A DNA stretch of 37,661 nucleotides from Thermoguttaceae bacterium (GTDB taxonomy: Bacteria; Planctomycetota; Planctomycetia; Pirellulales; Thermoguttaceae), in assembly GCA_017407125.1 (NCBI GenBank), contig JAFQXE010000046.1, positions 1 to 37,661 on the forward strand, written 5' to 3'. Below are positions 1 to 8,700 of the stretch, piece by piece. A program made the position numbers and the translations under genes. Under the pieces are notes generated by a model. The model worked only from the letters and a program-made list of their open reading frames with translations. It had not been told where the DNA came from and searched no databases. The number at the start of each line of letters is the position of its first letter. The stretch's first letter is position 1.

Positions 1-23
1 CATATGCTCTTAGTAACTTGATC
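1..23 (-). rRNA. 23S ribosomal RNA, 5' end only (runs off the left edge)
   Basis: Read on the minus strand, the first 23 bases match the conserved 5' end of bacterial 23S rRNA: GATCAAG, then ACTAAG, then an AT-rich ATATG that should lead into GGTGGATGCC. In E. coli the same segment begins GGTTAAGCGACTAAGCG. Only the first ~23 nucleotides of the roughly 2.9 kb gene are inside the window. The upstream DNA has a promoter and an antitermination-like site but no 16S gene or tRNA, so this 23S gene appears unlinked to 16S, which is a known trait of several planctomycetes. The call rests on a short match plus the promoter context. Confidence 0.8.
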
Positions 24-220
24 ACATGAATTAAACTCTCTCGTGTTGAGAATCTAATTCCTTCTCGTCGCTCGTATCTCGAACTTCTCAGTTCGATTTA
101 CAAAATGTTATAAAATCAGCACATTTCTGATTCGTTGCATTTGCAACTATCTTGAAATTGTATCGTAGATTACCAAGCTCGCGCCTGATAAACTACAGAT
201 GCCTATCTACCTAACCAAAT

Positions 221-232
221 TTTCAATGAACA
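221..232 (-). promoter_or_regulatory. boxA-like antitermination site in 23S rRNA leader
   Basis: On the minus strand this reads TGTTCATTGAAA, close to the TGTTCTTTGAAA form of boxA found in the leaders of many rRNA operons, where NusB/S10 bind to prevent early termination. It lies about 50 bases downstream of the rRNA promoter and 200 bases before the mature 23S end, where a boxA would be expected. The match is by eye. Confidence 0.5.
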
Positions 233-280
233 TTTTGTCGTCGAAGGGGGTAAACCCGTTCATTCGACTGACAAGGGGGA

Positions 281-308
281 AGTATAGCAGAAAATGAAAA
301 TTGGTCAA
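281..308 (-). promoter_or_regulatory. sigma-70 type promoter of the 23S rRNA gene
   Basis: On the minus strand TTGACC (303-308) is followed after 16 bp by TATACT (281-286). Transcription should start near 274 and run left into the 23S gene. Between 316 and 350, upstream of the -35 box, is a run of alternating A and T tracts that could act as an UP element for the RNA polymerase alpha subunit, as at strong rRNA promoters. A GC-rich stretch lies at the start of the transcript, which would fit a stringent-type discriminator. Confidence 0.75.
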
Positions 309-315
309 TGGGCGC

Positions 316-350
316 CGAGGACTTTTTTAAGAAATTTTTTAAAAATTTTT
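316..350 (-). promoter_or_regulatory. A/T-tract candidate UP element
   Basis: This stretch is almost pure A/T in tracts of 4 to 6 bases and sits just upstream of the -35 box of the 23S promoter. Similar tracts upstream of rRNA promoters bind the alpha C-terminal domain. The spacing to the -35 box (about 8 bp of GC-rich sequence between) is a little long, so the role is an inference. Confidence 0.4.
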
Positions 351-352
351 GA

Positions 353-711
353 GGGCGGCGAGGCGCCGCTCCCGACCCGCGCTACCGCGCGCTTGCCAAA
401 ACCCGCTCCCGTTGGTCGCTTGACCCGCGAAAAACGCTCGTTCGCAGCCAAAAACGTCTACGGGGCGCGGATAATATCCGCTCCCCAGAAAGGTTAATTT
501 CGCGTTCAAAAGATTTCTGGGGGCTTCCGCTTTGCCTTGACGGCGTTGCCGTCAAGTTGTAGCCCGGGGACGGGCTACATCCGGAGGAGGTTTTCCGCTG
601 CGTCGTTTTGGCATGCACACATCGCGGCGGTTTCTGTTGCGGCAGGGGACTGCCGCGTGCCGGTTGGTCTGACGGGCTTTCCACGTTCAAAAGATTTCTG
701 AAGGCTTCCGC
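353..711. repeat. Gene-free mosaic of short hairpins and direct repeats
   Basis: No gene is credible here. The block is made of short palindromes set side by side. Bases 353-395 are an inverted copy of the GC-rich unit found twice at the right edge (37351-37393 and 37609-37652). Bases 462-486 hold a GCGGATA/TATCCGC hairpin framed by GGGG/CCCC, related to the first half of the two-hairpin element. A ~28-base direct repeat beginning CGTTCAAAAGATTTCTG occurs at 503 and 684. Between those copies are stems CTTGACGGC/GCCGTCAAG (536-556), GTAGCCCG/CGGGCTAC (559-578) and GCGGCAG/CTGCCGC (639-656). Possible roles are transcription stops between the rRNA gene and its neighbour, or remnants of mobile palindromic elements. 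Confidence 0.75.
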
Positions 712-745
712 CGCAAAGCGATCATCACAGCATGTACTTACGCCG

Positions 746-2602
746 CTACCAGAATTTATACCACGGCTTGGGGTCGGATAACTGTTTGTGTCGTTTGCTG
801 TCCGCAGATTCTGGTTCGAGGTCTTCTTTGTCTATTTTAACCGCTGGCGTTTCAGATAATGGGGTTTCTCCTGCAATTTTCATGTCTTCATCTGAAACAG
901 GCGGATTTTGCTCATCGTCAGCGTTTGAATCCAGGTCTGAATCGTCTGACGATTTTGATGAGCCTTTACGCTGGTAGAATCGTTCTCCTTTGGGAACGGC
1001 GTTGACTAAAACTTTACACGTTATGCATCCGGTTGAAACGCTGTTTTGAATCATTTCGACAATGTCTGGATACGTAGCTCCCAAATCGGCAACGGTCTTG
1101 ATAACCTCTGCCATATCGGTGGAAATGGTTCGTTTTTGATCCGGCTCGTCAATCGAGAATTTCGAGACTTCAATCTTGTCGTCGCCATCGGATTTAAGCA
1201 TGATGTTTTTTCCGACGTCCAGTAGCAGCGGCGTGTTCATTTTGATGTCTCTTCCGAAAAGGGTAATTTCCGGTCTTGTATCTTTTGTAATATGAATCAG
1301 GTTTGGCGGATCGCTTTCGATGTAATGAAGCGTGAACTCGTCTTTTCCGAGGGTAATTCCGCGTGCAATCGGGTCGTTGGGACGCATATACCACAATGCG
1401 CGGAAGGAACTGTATCGGGTTTCGAAACTGCCGGAGCGCATCAGGTCAAGCAGGACTTCGTAAGAGTTGATGTCGTCCAGAGCCGCCAACGCGCCCAAGG
1501 CGGGACCGCGCATGGCGTCTTCTTCTTTGGCGATTCTCGCCAGAACGGGAGCGCAGTCGCTTTGATCCAAAAAGGCAAGCGCTTCAGCAGAATAAAACTG
1601 GACTTGAACGTCCGAGGATTTCATGCCTTCGCGAAGGATTTCCAACACATCGTTTTGCGGTCCAAGAGCTTCCAGTTCCAACGCGGCATACGACGACGTA
1701 AACGGGTCTTTAAGGCGAACTCGAAGTTCTTCCAGACGGTTTAGACGCACTTGCGGGGAATCAATCAGAGCAACGGAACGAACAACGGACATGTATCGAT
1801 AAACGTTGTTTTTGTAACGCGGATGAACGTATAATTCGATGTATCGATTGTCTTTTGCTTTTGCGACGCCCGCTGTGGCTCCGCCGCGTCCGGTAATGTG
1901 AAATCGACGGTTAATGGCTTTCTGAATCAGGTCAGCGTACTTAACCATAATGACCTTGTCTTCGTTGGGCAGAATCAGACCCAGATTCCGGCTTTTTTGA
2001 ACGGTTCCGCCGCCGAGAACAATTCCTCCCAGCTGCGATTGGGCGTCCTTTTTGGCGTCTCCCGTTCGAGGCGGCGTCATAATAGAACCGTACGCTGTCG
2101 CCATGACGTCTCCGCTTCGGATTGTATCGTCGAAAACCGCCATTTTTCGGAGGTCTGTTTCCATAAGCCAGCCCCCGCGCAAAGACGTTGTTTCTGACCG
2201 GGTTGGCGTTTGAACTTCTATATCGACGCGCTGTCCTTTTTGCGCTCCGGGCGGAATCATGGCGCGCACTAAAACCATAGACGTTTTTTTGGACGCCATC
2301 ATAACAGTCGGTTCCTGAACGCCGCGTTTTTTCAGGTCGCGATACAACATCTGACGGAACTTTGTCATGGGCGGATCAGAACCCGTATCGTCCAGACCGG
2401 TGGCAATAGCAACGCCTTCAACGCGAACGGAATCCAGACCCCACGGACGGGCAATATCGCCAACCAGACGCGGTTTTTCCGGCGCGCTGTAGCCCGATTT
2501 TTTATCCGGGCTTTGCGAGCGAACGCTGGATTTCGTCCATAAACTGCAGCTTGCAAGCAAGAGTACAGGTATAACGATTATAGTAAATATCGCTTGTTTC
2601 AT
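746..2602 (-). CDS. FlgI-like lipoprotein with inserted HEAT repeats
   Basis: A 618-residue predicted lipoprotein: the N-terminus has a hydrophobic segment and lipobox LASC with Cys19. Residues ~55-290 resemble the flagellar P-ring protein FlgI (VEGVAIATGLDDTGSDPP, PPGAQKGQRVDIEV, SLRGGWLMETDL), as does the C-terminal part (DLGATYPDIVEMIQ, GCITCKVLV). Between them, about residues 290-415, are helical repeats of HEAT/armadillo type (ALEALGPQNDVLEIL, AEALAFLDQSD, ALGALAALDD). Usual FlgI is ~365 residues, so this is a FlgI fold split by a repeat domain, followed by an acidic tail. No flagellar gene is nearby, so it is probably an envelope protein and not a true P-ring subunit. A good promoter lies upstream; no clear Shine-Dalgarno sequence is seen. 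Confidence 0.7.
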   Translation of the reverse strand: MKQAIFTIIVIPVLLLASCSLWTKSSVRSQSPDKKSGYSAPEKPRLVGDIARPWGLDSVRVEGVAIATGLDDTGSDPPMTKFRQMLYRDLKKRGVQEPTVMMASKKTSMVLVRAMIPPGAQKGQRVDIEVQTPTRSETTSLRGGWLMETDLRKMAVFDDTIRSGDVMATAYGSIMTPPRTGDAKKDAQSQLGGIVLGGGTVQKSRNLGLILPNEDKVIMVKYADLIQKAINRRFHITGRGGATAGVAKAKDNRYIELYVHPRYKNNVYRYMSVVRSVALIDSPQVRLNRLEELRVRLKDPFTSSYAALELEALGPQNDVLEILREGMKSSDVQVQFYSAEALAFLDQSDCAPVLARIAKEEDAMRGPALGALAALDDINSYEVLLDLMRSGSFETRYSSFRALWYMRPNDPIARGITLGKDEFTLHYIESDPPNLIHITKDTRPEITLFGRDIKMNTPLLLDVGKNIMLKSDGDDKIEVSKFSIDEPDQKRTISTDMAEVIKTVADLGATYPDIVEMIQNSVSTGCITCKVLVNAVPKGERFYQRKGSSKSSDDSDLDSNADDEQNPPVSDEDMKIAGETPLSETPAVKIDKEDLEPESADSKRHKQLSDPKPWYKFW

Positions 2603-2660
2603 TTCGATATTATGCTTTTAAAAATAATTATATTGTAAGTGCGGATTATAACGCAAATAC

Positions 2661-2689
2661 AGAATACTTTATTTATAATGATTTGTCAA
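2661..2689 (-). promoter_or_regulatory. Promoter of the FlgI-like gene
   Basis: On the minus strand TTGACA (2684-2689), 17-bp spacer, TATTCT (2661-2666). The predicted start is near 2654, giving a leader of about 50 bases. A small TGCG/CGCA inverted repeat sits at the start of the transcript (2640-2655). Confidence 0.7.
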
Positions 2690-2773
2690 GACTGCTTTTT
2701 CGCGTTAGGCAATCTGTATCGCGCGGTGGAAATCTTTTAAGAAAAACTGTTCTGATTTCCCGAAAAAAGGGAC

Positions 2774-3856
2774 ATGAAACCAAACCAAAAAAGAATCATA
2801 GCCGTTATCATGCTGGCTGTGTTGGGAGCGCCGCTATGCGATCTCCCGGCACAGGCGCAGACGCAGTATCGTCAAAGCGTTCGACGTCCAGAAAGCCAAA
2901 CGTCAGCGCAGTCAACTTCTCTTAAGGCGCCTCAAGCTCTGGCTGACGCAGTGTCAGACAGGGGAACTCGACAATACGTCAGTTCAGAATTGCAAGCGCT
3001 GCAAGGCTTGTCTCAAGACGACGTTCTTCGTCTTCAAAGCGTTTTAAGAAACGTAACCGTCTTTCGTCGGCTGCCGGTTTACAGGGTTGAAGCCGATAAA
3101 AGCATGGTCATGTTCATGGTCAACCACCCAGACGCGGTCGTCAACATTTGGGAAAAGATGGGGATTAGCCAGATTTCCGTCCGGGAACGGGGAGACGGGC
3201 TGTACGAGGTTTCCGACATCGCAGGCACGTCCGGCTGGATGAAACGTCTCTGGGCAGGCGAGAACGGAATTCTGTACTATCTGGAAGGCCGTTATCAAGG
3301 TTCGCTTTTGAAAAACGACGTTCGAGGCAAAGTTCTTGTTTTAGCCAGATTTTCTTCGGCGCGGAACGCTGAAGGGATTGAGACAGTAAACTGTTACGTC
3401 GATACGTTTTTGAGTCTGGAACAGAAGTCCGCAGACCTCGGCGTTCGGCTTCTGTTCCCGATGCTGGGCAAAGTGGCAGACAACAACCTGGAACAGACGC
3501 TGGCGTTTGTTCGCTGGTATTGCGACGGCTGCAAGTCGTCTCCTGTAATGCTTTCCGCCTACGCAATGGAGTTGAAAAACATTCGTATGGAAACGCGGCA
3601 GGAGTTGGCGCGTCAGACTCAGATGATTGCTTCCAGATACGGCGGCACAAGTCCCGAGTTCGTTGTTCAGAATTCAGAACCGGAGCCGGTCGAGTACTCT
3701 CCATTCCATCAAGAGCAGCCTGCTCAAACGTATTACGTCCCAGAAAACGTCCCCAAAACCAGTGTTTCTCAACCCACTCCCGTTCGAGTCGGTTATCCGC
3801 CAGTTGGAAACGAAACATATCAATCTCTGGAAATTTTTGACGACGAAGAATATTAA
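2774..3856 (+). CDS. Exported protein of unknown function
   Basis: A 360-residue protein with a clear signal peptide (basic start, hydrophobic core, likely cleavage after AQA near residue 29). I do not recognise a catalytic domain. A compact conserved-looking core covers residues ~75-270 (for example VYRVEADKSMVMFMVNHPDAVVN and LEGRYQGSLLKNDVRGK), with a CDGC pair near residue 251. The C-terminal ~60 residues are rich in Pro, Glu, Gln and Tyr and look disordered. It is divergent from the FlgI-like gene with about 170 bp between them, and a 10-bp stem terminator follows. The upstream AAAAAAGGGAC is a weak ribosome site. It is probably a lineage-specific planctomycete periplasmic or surface protein. 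Confidence 0.6.
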   Translation: MKPNQKRIIAVIMLAVLGAPLCDLPAQAQTQYRQSVRRPESQTSAQSTSLKAPQALADAVSDRGTRQYVSSELQALQGLSQDDVLRLQSVLRNVTVFRRLPVYRVEADKSMVMFMVNHPDAVVNIWEKMGISQISVRERGDGLYEVSDIAGTSGWMKRLWAGENGILYYLEGRYQGSLLKNDVRGKVLVLARFSSARNAEGIETVNCYVDTFLSLEQKSADLGVRLLFPMLGKVADNNLEQTLAFVRWYCDGCKSSPVMLSAYAMELKNIRMETRQELARQTQMIASRYGGTSPEFVVQNSEPEPVEYSPFHQEQPAQTYYVPENVPKTSVSQPTPVRVGYPPVGNETYQSLEIFDDEEY

Positions 3857-3860
3857 GAGA

Positions 3861-3893
3861 AAATTAGCAATTAGCAATTTTCAATTAGCAACT
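3861..3893. repeat. Heptamer array (unit AATTAGC)
   Basis: Directly after the stop codon of the preceding gene the sequence repeats AATTAGC with a 7-bp period, interrupted by a short TTTTC. It is one of about ten such arrays in the window, each with a different unit. Confidence 0.6.
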
Positions 3894-3921
3894 GAAGCAA
3901 AGCGGCGGCGAGATATTGTTT

Positions 3922-3949
3922 AGAGGGTTGATGGAAACGTCAACCCTCT
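3922..3949 (+). terminator. Hairpin after the exported unknown protein
   Basis: A 10-bp perfect stem AGAGGGTTGA/TCAACCCTCT with loop TGGAAACG. The following bases are only mildly T-rich, so termination strength is uncertain. Confidence 0.5.
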
Positions 3950-4007
3950 GTAGCTTTATAGTACCATTTTTTGAATTCCTATCTCCTCATTTTCTCTATT
4001 TCCCCCC

Positions 4008-4036
4008 TTTACAGTTTGCTTCTATTCTGATATAAT
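4008..4036 (+). promoter_or_regulatory. Promoter of the RND efflux operon
   Basis: TTTACA (4008-4013), exactly 17 bp, TATAAT (4031-4036). Transcription should begin near 4043, leaving a leader of about 105 bases before the adaptor gene. I see no clear repressor palindrome overlapping it. Confidence 0.7.
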
Positions 4037-4148
4037 ATATTAAGCGTTATGGGGAATTGTAATTAGGCAGCAATCAAACGGATTGTTCTAATATTCATTC
4101 CATATAGTTTTTTTATTTCCTTTGAGCTGAAACGTCGTTGGAGGAATT

Positions 4149-5726
4149 ATGAAATTTCAACAGGCTTTTATCTGTTTGAGCATTGTATTTGTTTTTTTGA
4201 TCGCTGGCTGTGAACAGCAATCCGCTGAAGCGCCCATGAAAATGTCGGACGTCAAGGTAACCGTTGAAACCGCCAAAGCGGTTCAGCGCGACGTTCAACT
4301 TACAGCGTCTTTCACCGGTCAGATTGTTCCGGTATCCAAGGTTGACATCGTTCCGCGAATTCGCGGTTATCTCGAAGCCGTCAAGTATTTGGACGGGTCA
4401 ATCGTAGAAAAAGGACAGTTACTGTTTACTATTCAGGATTTCGATTACAAAATTGAAGTCGATAAAGCCAACGCAGAAATGGTAGCCGCCAAGGCGAGAG
4501 AAATCTCCGCCAGAGCGACGTATGAAAGCGCGGTCAAATCCAACGAAAAGGTTCAAGGCACGGTTTCTGAAAACGACATCGTCAAGTATCGTTCCGCCTG
4601 GCAGCAGGCTTACGCCGATTTCAATCACAGCGTAACGCAGTACCAGTATCAGATTCGTCAGCTGTCGTATACCAAGATTTATTCTCCCATTAAAGGCAAG
4701 ATTTCCAAAACCGTTTACACGCCTGGGGAACTGCTGGACGGCACCGGCGGAAATCCGCCTGTGCTTTGCACGGTTATGAGCATGGATCCGATTTACGTTG
4801 AATTCCAGATTTCCGACCGCGATTTTGACAAAGCTCTCAGAGAAGCTCAAAAATATTTCAACGAAAATGAAGGCAAAGACAACTCGAGCGCTCAGCCTCA
4901 GGGACAACCTGTTCAGCATGCGGCTAACTATCCGCCAGAAGACGACGATGCGTCGGCGGCGGTTGCAGAAGAAGTCCCCGCCAGCGAAACCAAAACTCAG
5001 GCGCCTGCTTCGGCTGACAACGCGTCCAACGGCGCTGGAGAGCCGATTTCCACTTCCCCGCAGGCTCCTGTCAATCCCACTGCTGGACAAGCTGCCAATC
5101 CGGTAACGGAACTCAATAAAGAGGTTTCAACGGTCGAGCAGTCCGTAGAGGATAAATTGTCTCAGCCGTTTATTCCCAAAGACGAAGACATTGCGCCCTC
5201 GGCGGTTCTTCAAGACAACGCCGCCTACATGAAAGGCGATCAGAAAAGCGACGAACCGATTCCGTTTGAACTGGTTTTGTCTGACGACCCGGACGCAAAG
5301 GTTTATACTGGACGACTCAATTATAACGACAACTCCATTGACGTTTCGACAGGTACAATGACCATTCGCGGCGTGTTGGCAAATCCGACCAATGAGTTGT
5401 ATCCTGGTCACATCTGTACTGTTCGGCTTGAAGGCAAGCTGAAGAAAGGCGCAATCGTCGTTGAAGAACGAGCGCTTTGTGACGACCTGTCGGCAAAGTA
5501 CGTTTGGGTTGTAGACGACAAGGGCGTTGCCAACAAGCGGTACGTTGTCGTTGAAGAATCTTTCGAACATGGAACAATGAGAATTCTGGCTCCCTACAAC
5601 GAGAAAGAAGTCATTTCTTCTACAGGAGAGAAAATCCTGAAGAAAACCGGGCTTCGACCGGGCGAAACGTATATCGTGGAAGGATTCCAGAAAGTCCGCG
5701 ACGGTATGACCGTAAATCCGAAATAA
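4149..5726 (+). CDS. RND efflux periplasmic adaptor (AcrA/MexA-type membrane fusion protein)
   Basis: A 525-residue lipoprotein (lipobox IAGC, Cys21). It has the adaptor layout: barrel-sandwich/lipoyl half (SFTGQIVPVSKVDIVPRI, residues ~50-70), helical hairpin, second lipoyl half (YTKIYSPIKGKISKT), then the beta barrel (GRLNYNDNSIDVSTGTMTIRG). It should link the inner-membrane pump to an outer-membrane channel. The family is usually 370-420 residues; the excess is a low-complexity insertion of ~130 residues at about 240-368, rich in Ala, Pro, Glu and Asp, inside the barrel domain. A strong Shine-Dalgarno GGAGG sits 4 bases before ATG. The pump gene follows after 36 bp; no outer-membrane factor is encoded here. 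Confidence 0.92.
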   Translation: MKFQQAFICLSIVFVFLIAGCEQQSAEAPMKMSDVKVTVETAKAVQRDVQLTASFTGQIVPVSKVDIVPRIRGYLEAVKYLDGSIVEKGQLLFTIQDFDYKIEVDKANAEMVAAKAREISARATYESAVKSNEKVQGTVSENDIVKYRSAWQQAYADFNHSVTQYQYQIRQLSYTKIYSPIKGKISKTVYTPGELLDGTGGNPPVLCTVMSMDPIYVEFQISDRDFDKALREAQKYFNENEGKDNSSAQPQGQPVQHAANYPPEDDDASAAVAEEVPASETKTQAPASADNASNGAGEPISTSPQAPVNPTAGQAANPVTELNKEVSTVEQSVEDKLSQPFIPKDEDIAPSAVLQDNAAYMKGDQKSDEPIPFELVLSDDPDAKVYTGRLNYNDNSIDVSTGTMTIRGVLANPTNELYPGHICTVRLEGKLKKGAIVVEERALCDDLSAKYVWVVDDKGVANKRYVVVEESFEHGTMRILAPYNEKEVISSTGEKILKKTGLRPGETYIVEGFQKVRDGMTVNPK

Positions 5727-5762
5727 GAATCACATCGTACACTCATTACTTTCAATACTGCC

Positions 5763-8700
5763 ATGTTTTCGAAATTTTTTATCGATAGACCGATTTTTGC
5801 GACGGTAATTTCGTCGCTGATTTTCATCGCCGGGGTTGTAACAGCGCTGCAGCTGCCCATTGAGCAGTTCCCTGACATTGTTCCCCCGTCGGTTAACGTG
5901 TCGTGCAACTATTTGGGCGCGGACGCTCAAACGCTGGCGGAGTCGATTGCCATTCCGATTGAGAAAGAAGTCAACGGGGTTGACAACATGCTCTATATGA
6001 CGTCAACCAGTTCCAACACCGGACAGTATTCGCTGACGGTTTATTTCTCCATTGGAACCGACCCGGATATCAACACGGTCAACGTCATGAACCGCGTCAA
6101 TCTGGCGCAGCCTCGTTTGCCCTCGGACGTTCGTCAGACGGGCGTTACCGTCAGTAAAAAGTCGCCTAATATTTTAGGGTTCTATTCGTTCCAGTTGAGC
6201 GATTCAGCCGCTGAAACGAAAGATAAAAACTACCTTTCCAACTACGTTTCGATTAACGTCAAAGACGCTCTGGCGCGAATTCACGGCGTCGGCAGCGCAG
6301 ACTTGATGGACGCCCGAGATTACAGTATGCGAATCTGGCTCGACCCGGATATTTTAGCTCAGCGCAACGTGTCCATTAACGAAATTGCCAGCATCCTTTC
6401 AGAGCAAAACGTTCAGGTTGCAGCGGGAAGCGTTGGCGGCGAACCGGCGCCCCAAGGTCAGCTGATGACTCTGACCGTTTCTACAAAAGGACGACTCCAA
6501 ACAGTTGAGGAGTTTGAGAACCTTGTCGTTCGCACAACCAAAGACGGGCGCATGCTTAAACTCAAAGACGTTGCCCGGATTGAGCTGGACAGTCAAACGT
6601 ACACAAACGGGTCGTTTAACATGGTCTTTGATCCCGGCGAAATCTCAGGCAAGAAGGAAAGCGCTGACAAGAAGGACGAAGCCGCAGAGGCGAACAAGCC
6701 TGCGTATCAGCCTAAACTTCGTGAATCGGCGACCATTGCCATTTACGCTGCGCCGGGCGCCAACGTCATGGAAGTGGCTCAAGACGTCCGAAAGGAACTG
6801 GAAAGCCGCAAGGCGGAATTCGAAAGCGCGGGCATTGAATACATCAACGCCTACGACTCAACAATGTTCATTTCCGCTTCGTTGGAGGAAGTCGGATTTA
6901 CGCTCTATTTAACCATCGCGATTGTCGTTGCCGTTGTGTATATCTTCCTTCAGGACTGGCGCGCAGCTCTCGTTCCAACGCTGACCATTCCGGTTTCTCT
7001 GGTTGGTACGTTCTTCATGATGGGGCTTTTCGGATTTACTATCAACACGCTGACCCTGTTCGGGCTTTGCCTTGTCATTGGCATCGTTGTTGACGATGCC
7101 ATTGTCGTGGTTGAAAACTGCCAGCGTTTGCTGGACGAAGAAGGGTTGAATCCTCACGATGCGGCTGTGAAGTCCATGGAAGAAGTTACCGGACCGATTA
7201 TCGCAACGACCTGCGTTTTGATGGCGGTCTTTCTTCCGACGCTGTTTATTTCCGGGCTTGTCGGGATTATGTATCAGCAGTTCGCGCTGACCATTGCAGG
7301 GTCGGTTTTGATTTCCGCGCTTTGCGCTTTGACAATTGCTCCGTCGTTGTGCGCCATCTTGTTGAGAAAGTCCAAACCGGAAGAAGACAAGTTCTTCGGG
7401 TTCCGCTGGTTTAACTATGGGTTCAACGGGTTTGCCAGCTGGTACGAACGCAACCTCAATTTCCTGACCGTAGCAACGCCGATTACCGTAATCTTCTGGA
7501 TTGCTCTTGTTGCCGCTTTGGTTTGGGGCGTTTCCGTCATGCCGCAGGGATTCATCCCGCAGGAAGACCAGGGAACGCTGTTTATCGACATGCGTTTGCC
7601 CGCCGGGCGTTCTTTGCAGCAGACGGAGCTTATCGCGCATAAAGTCAACCAGATTATTCTGGATCATTACGCGAAGGATATCGTCAATACGCACTTTGTT
7701 ACGGGCTTTTCCATGCTGGACGGCACGTATTCCAGCAACGTTGCTATCGGCATCATTTCTCTGAAAAACTGGGAAGAACGAAAAGGTCCGGGCGAAGACG
7801 CCGAAACGCTTTCCAAAAAAATCATGCTGGATTGTTACCAAAACGTTCCAGAAGCCCAGATTATTGTCTTCTCCCCGCCGCCCATTTCCGGCATCGGCAC
7901 GTCCGGCGGTTTGGAAGGACAGCTTGTCGACAAGAACGAATCCGGTCTGGACGTTCTGTACAATGCGGCTCAGGAACTCAACCTTCAAGGACAAAACAGC
8001 GGGACGTTCTCTCAGATTACGTCAACGTTCAAGCCCACCTATCCGCGTCTGTATTTGAATATCGACCGCGAAAAGTGCAAAAAGATGAACGTCAATCTCA
8101 ACGAGCTGTTCGTTTCGCTGTCCGGCTATTTGGGAAGTAAATACGTCAACGACTTTAACACCTACGGTCGAGTTTTCCAGGTCATTTTGCAGGCGGAAGG
8201 CGCCAAGCGCGCTGACAAAGACGCGATTCTTTCTCTCCCGGTTATGAACGCCGACGGGAAGAAGATGCCGCTGTCGGCGGTGGCAACGCTGGAAGAAACT
8301 GTCGGTCCGCAGTTTGTTAACCGATATAACATGTACACGTCAACCTCGGTGATGGGGAACCTCAACCCGGGCAAGAGTACAGGCGTCGGCATGAGCGAAA
8401 TGAAACGCATCGCTCATACCGATTTGCCGGAAGGATTCGAGGTCTTCTGGACAGGCATGGCGTACCAGCAGTCTCAGGCGGGCACGTCGATTGCGGTCGT
8501 CTTCGGGCTGTCGCTGGTATTCGGATTCCTCGTTTTGGCAGCGCAGTACGAGTCGTGGTCAGCCCCAATTATTATCATCATGGCTGTCCCGCTGGGCGTC
8601 TCCGGAGCCGTTCTGGCGGTCTTCCTGCGCGGGCTTGACATCAACCTGTACACGCAAATCGGTTTAATCGTTATGGTCGGCTTGTCAGCGAAGAACGCGA

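Noticed and set aside
382..690. 102-residue minus-strand open frame in the left hairpin block
   Set aside because: It runs through GC-rich palindromes and direct repeats, with no ribosome site and no protein-like composition.
6909..7994. 361-residue open frame antisense to the efflux pump
   Set aside because: A shadow of the conserved RND coding sequence.
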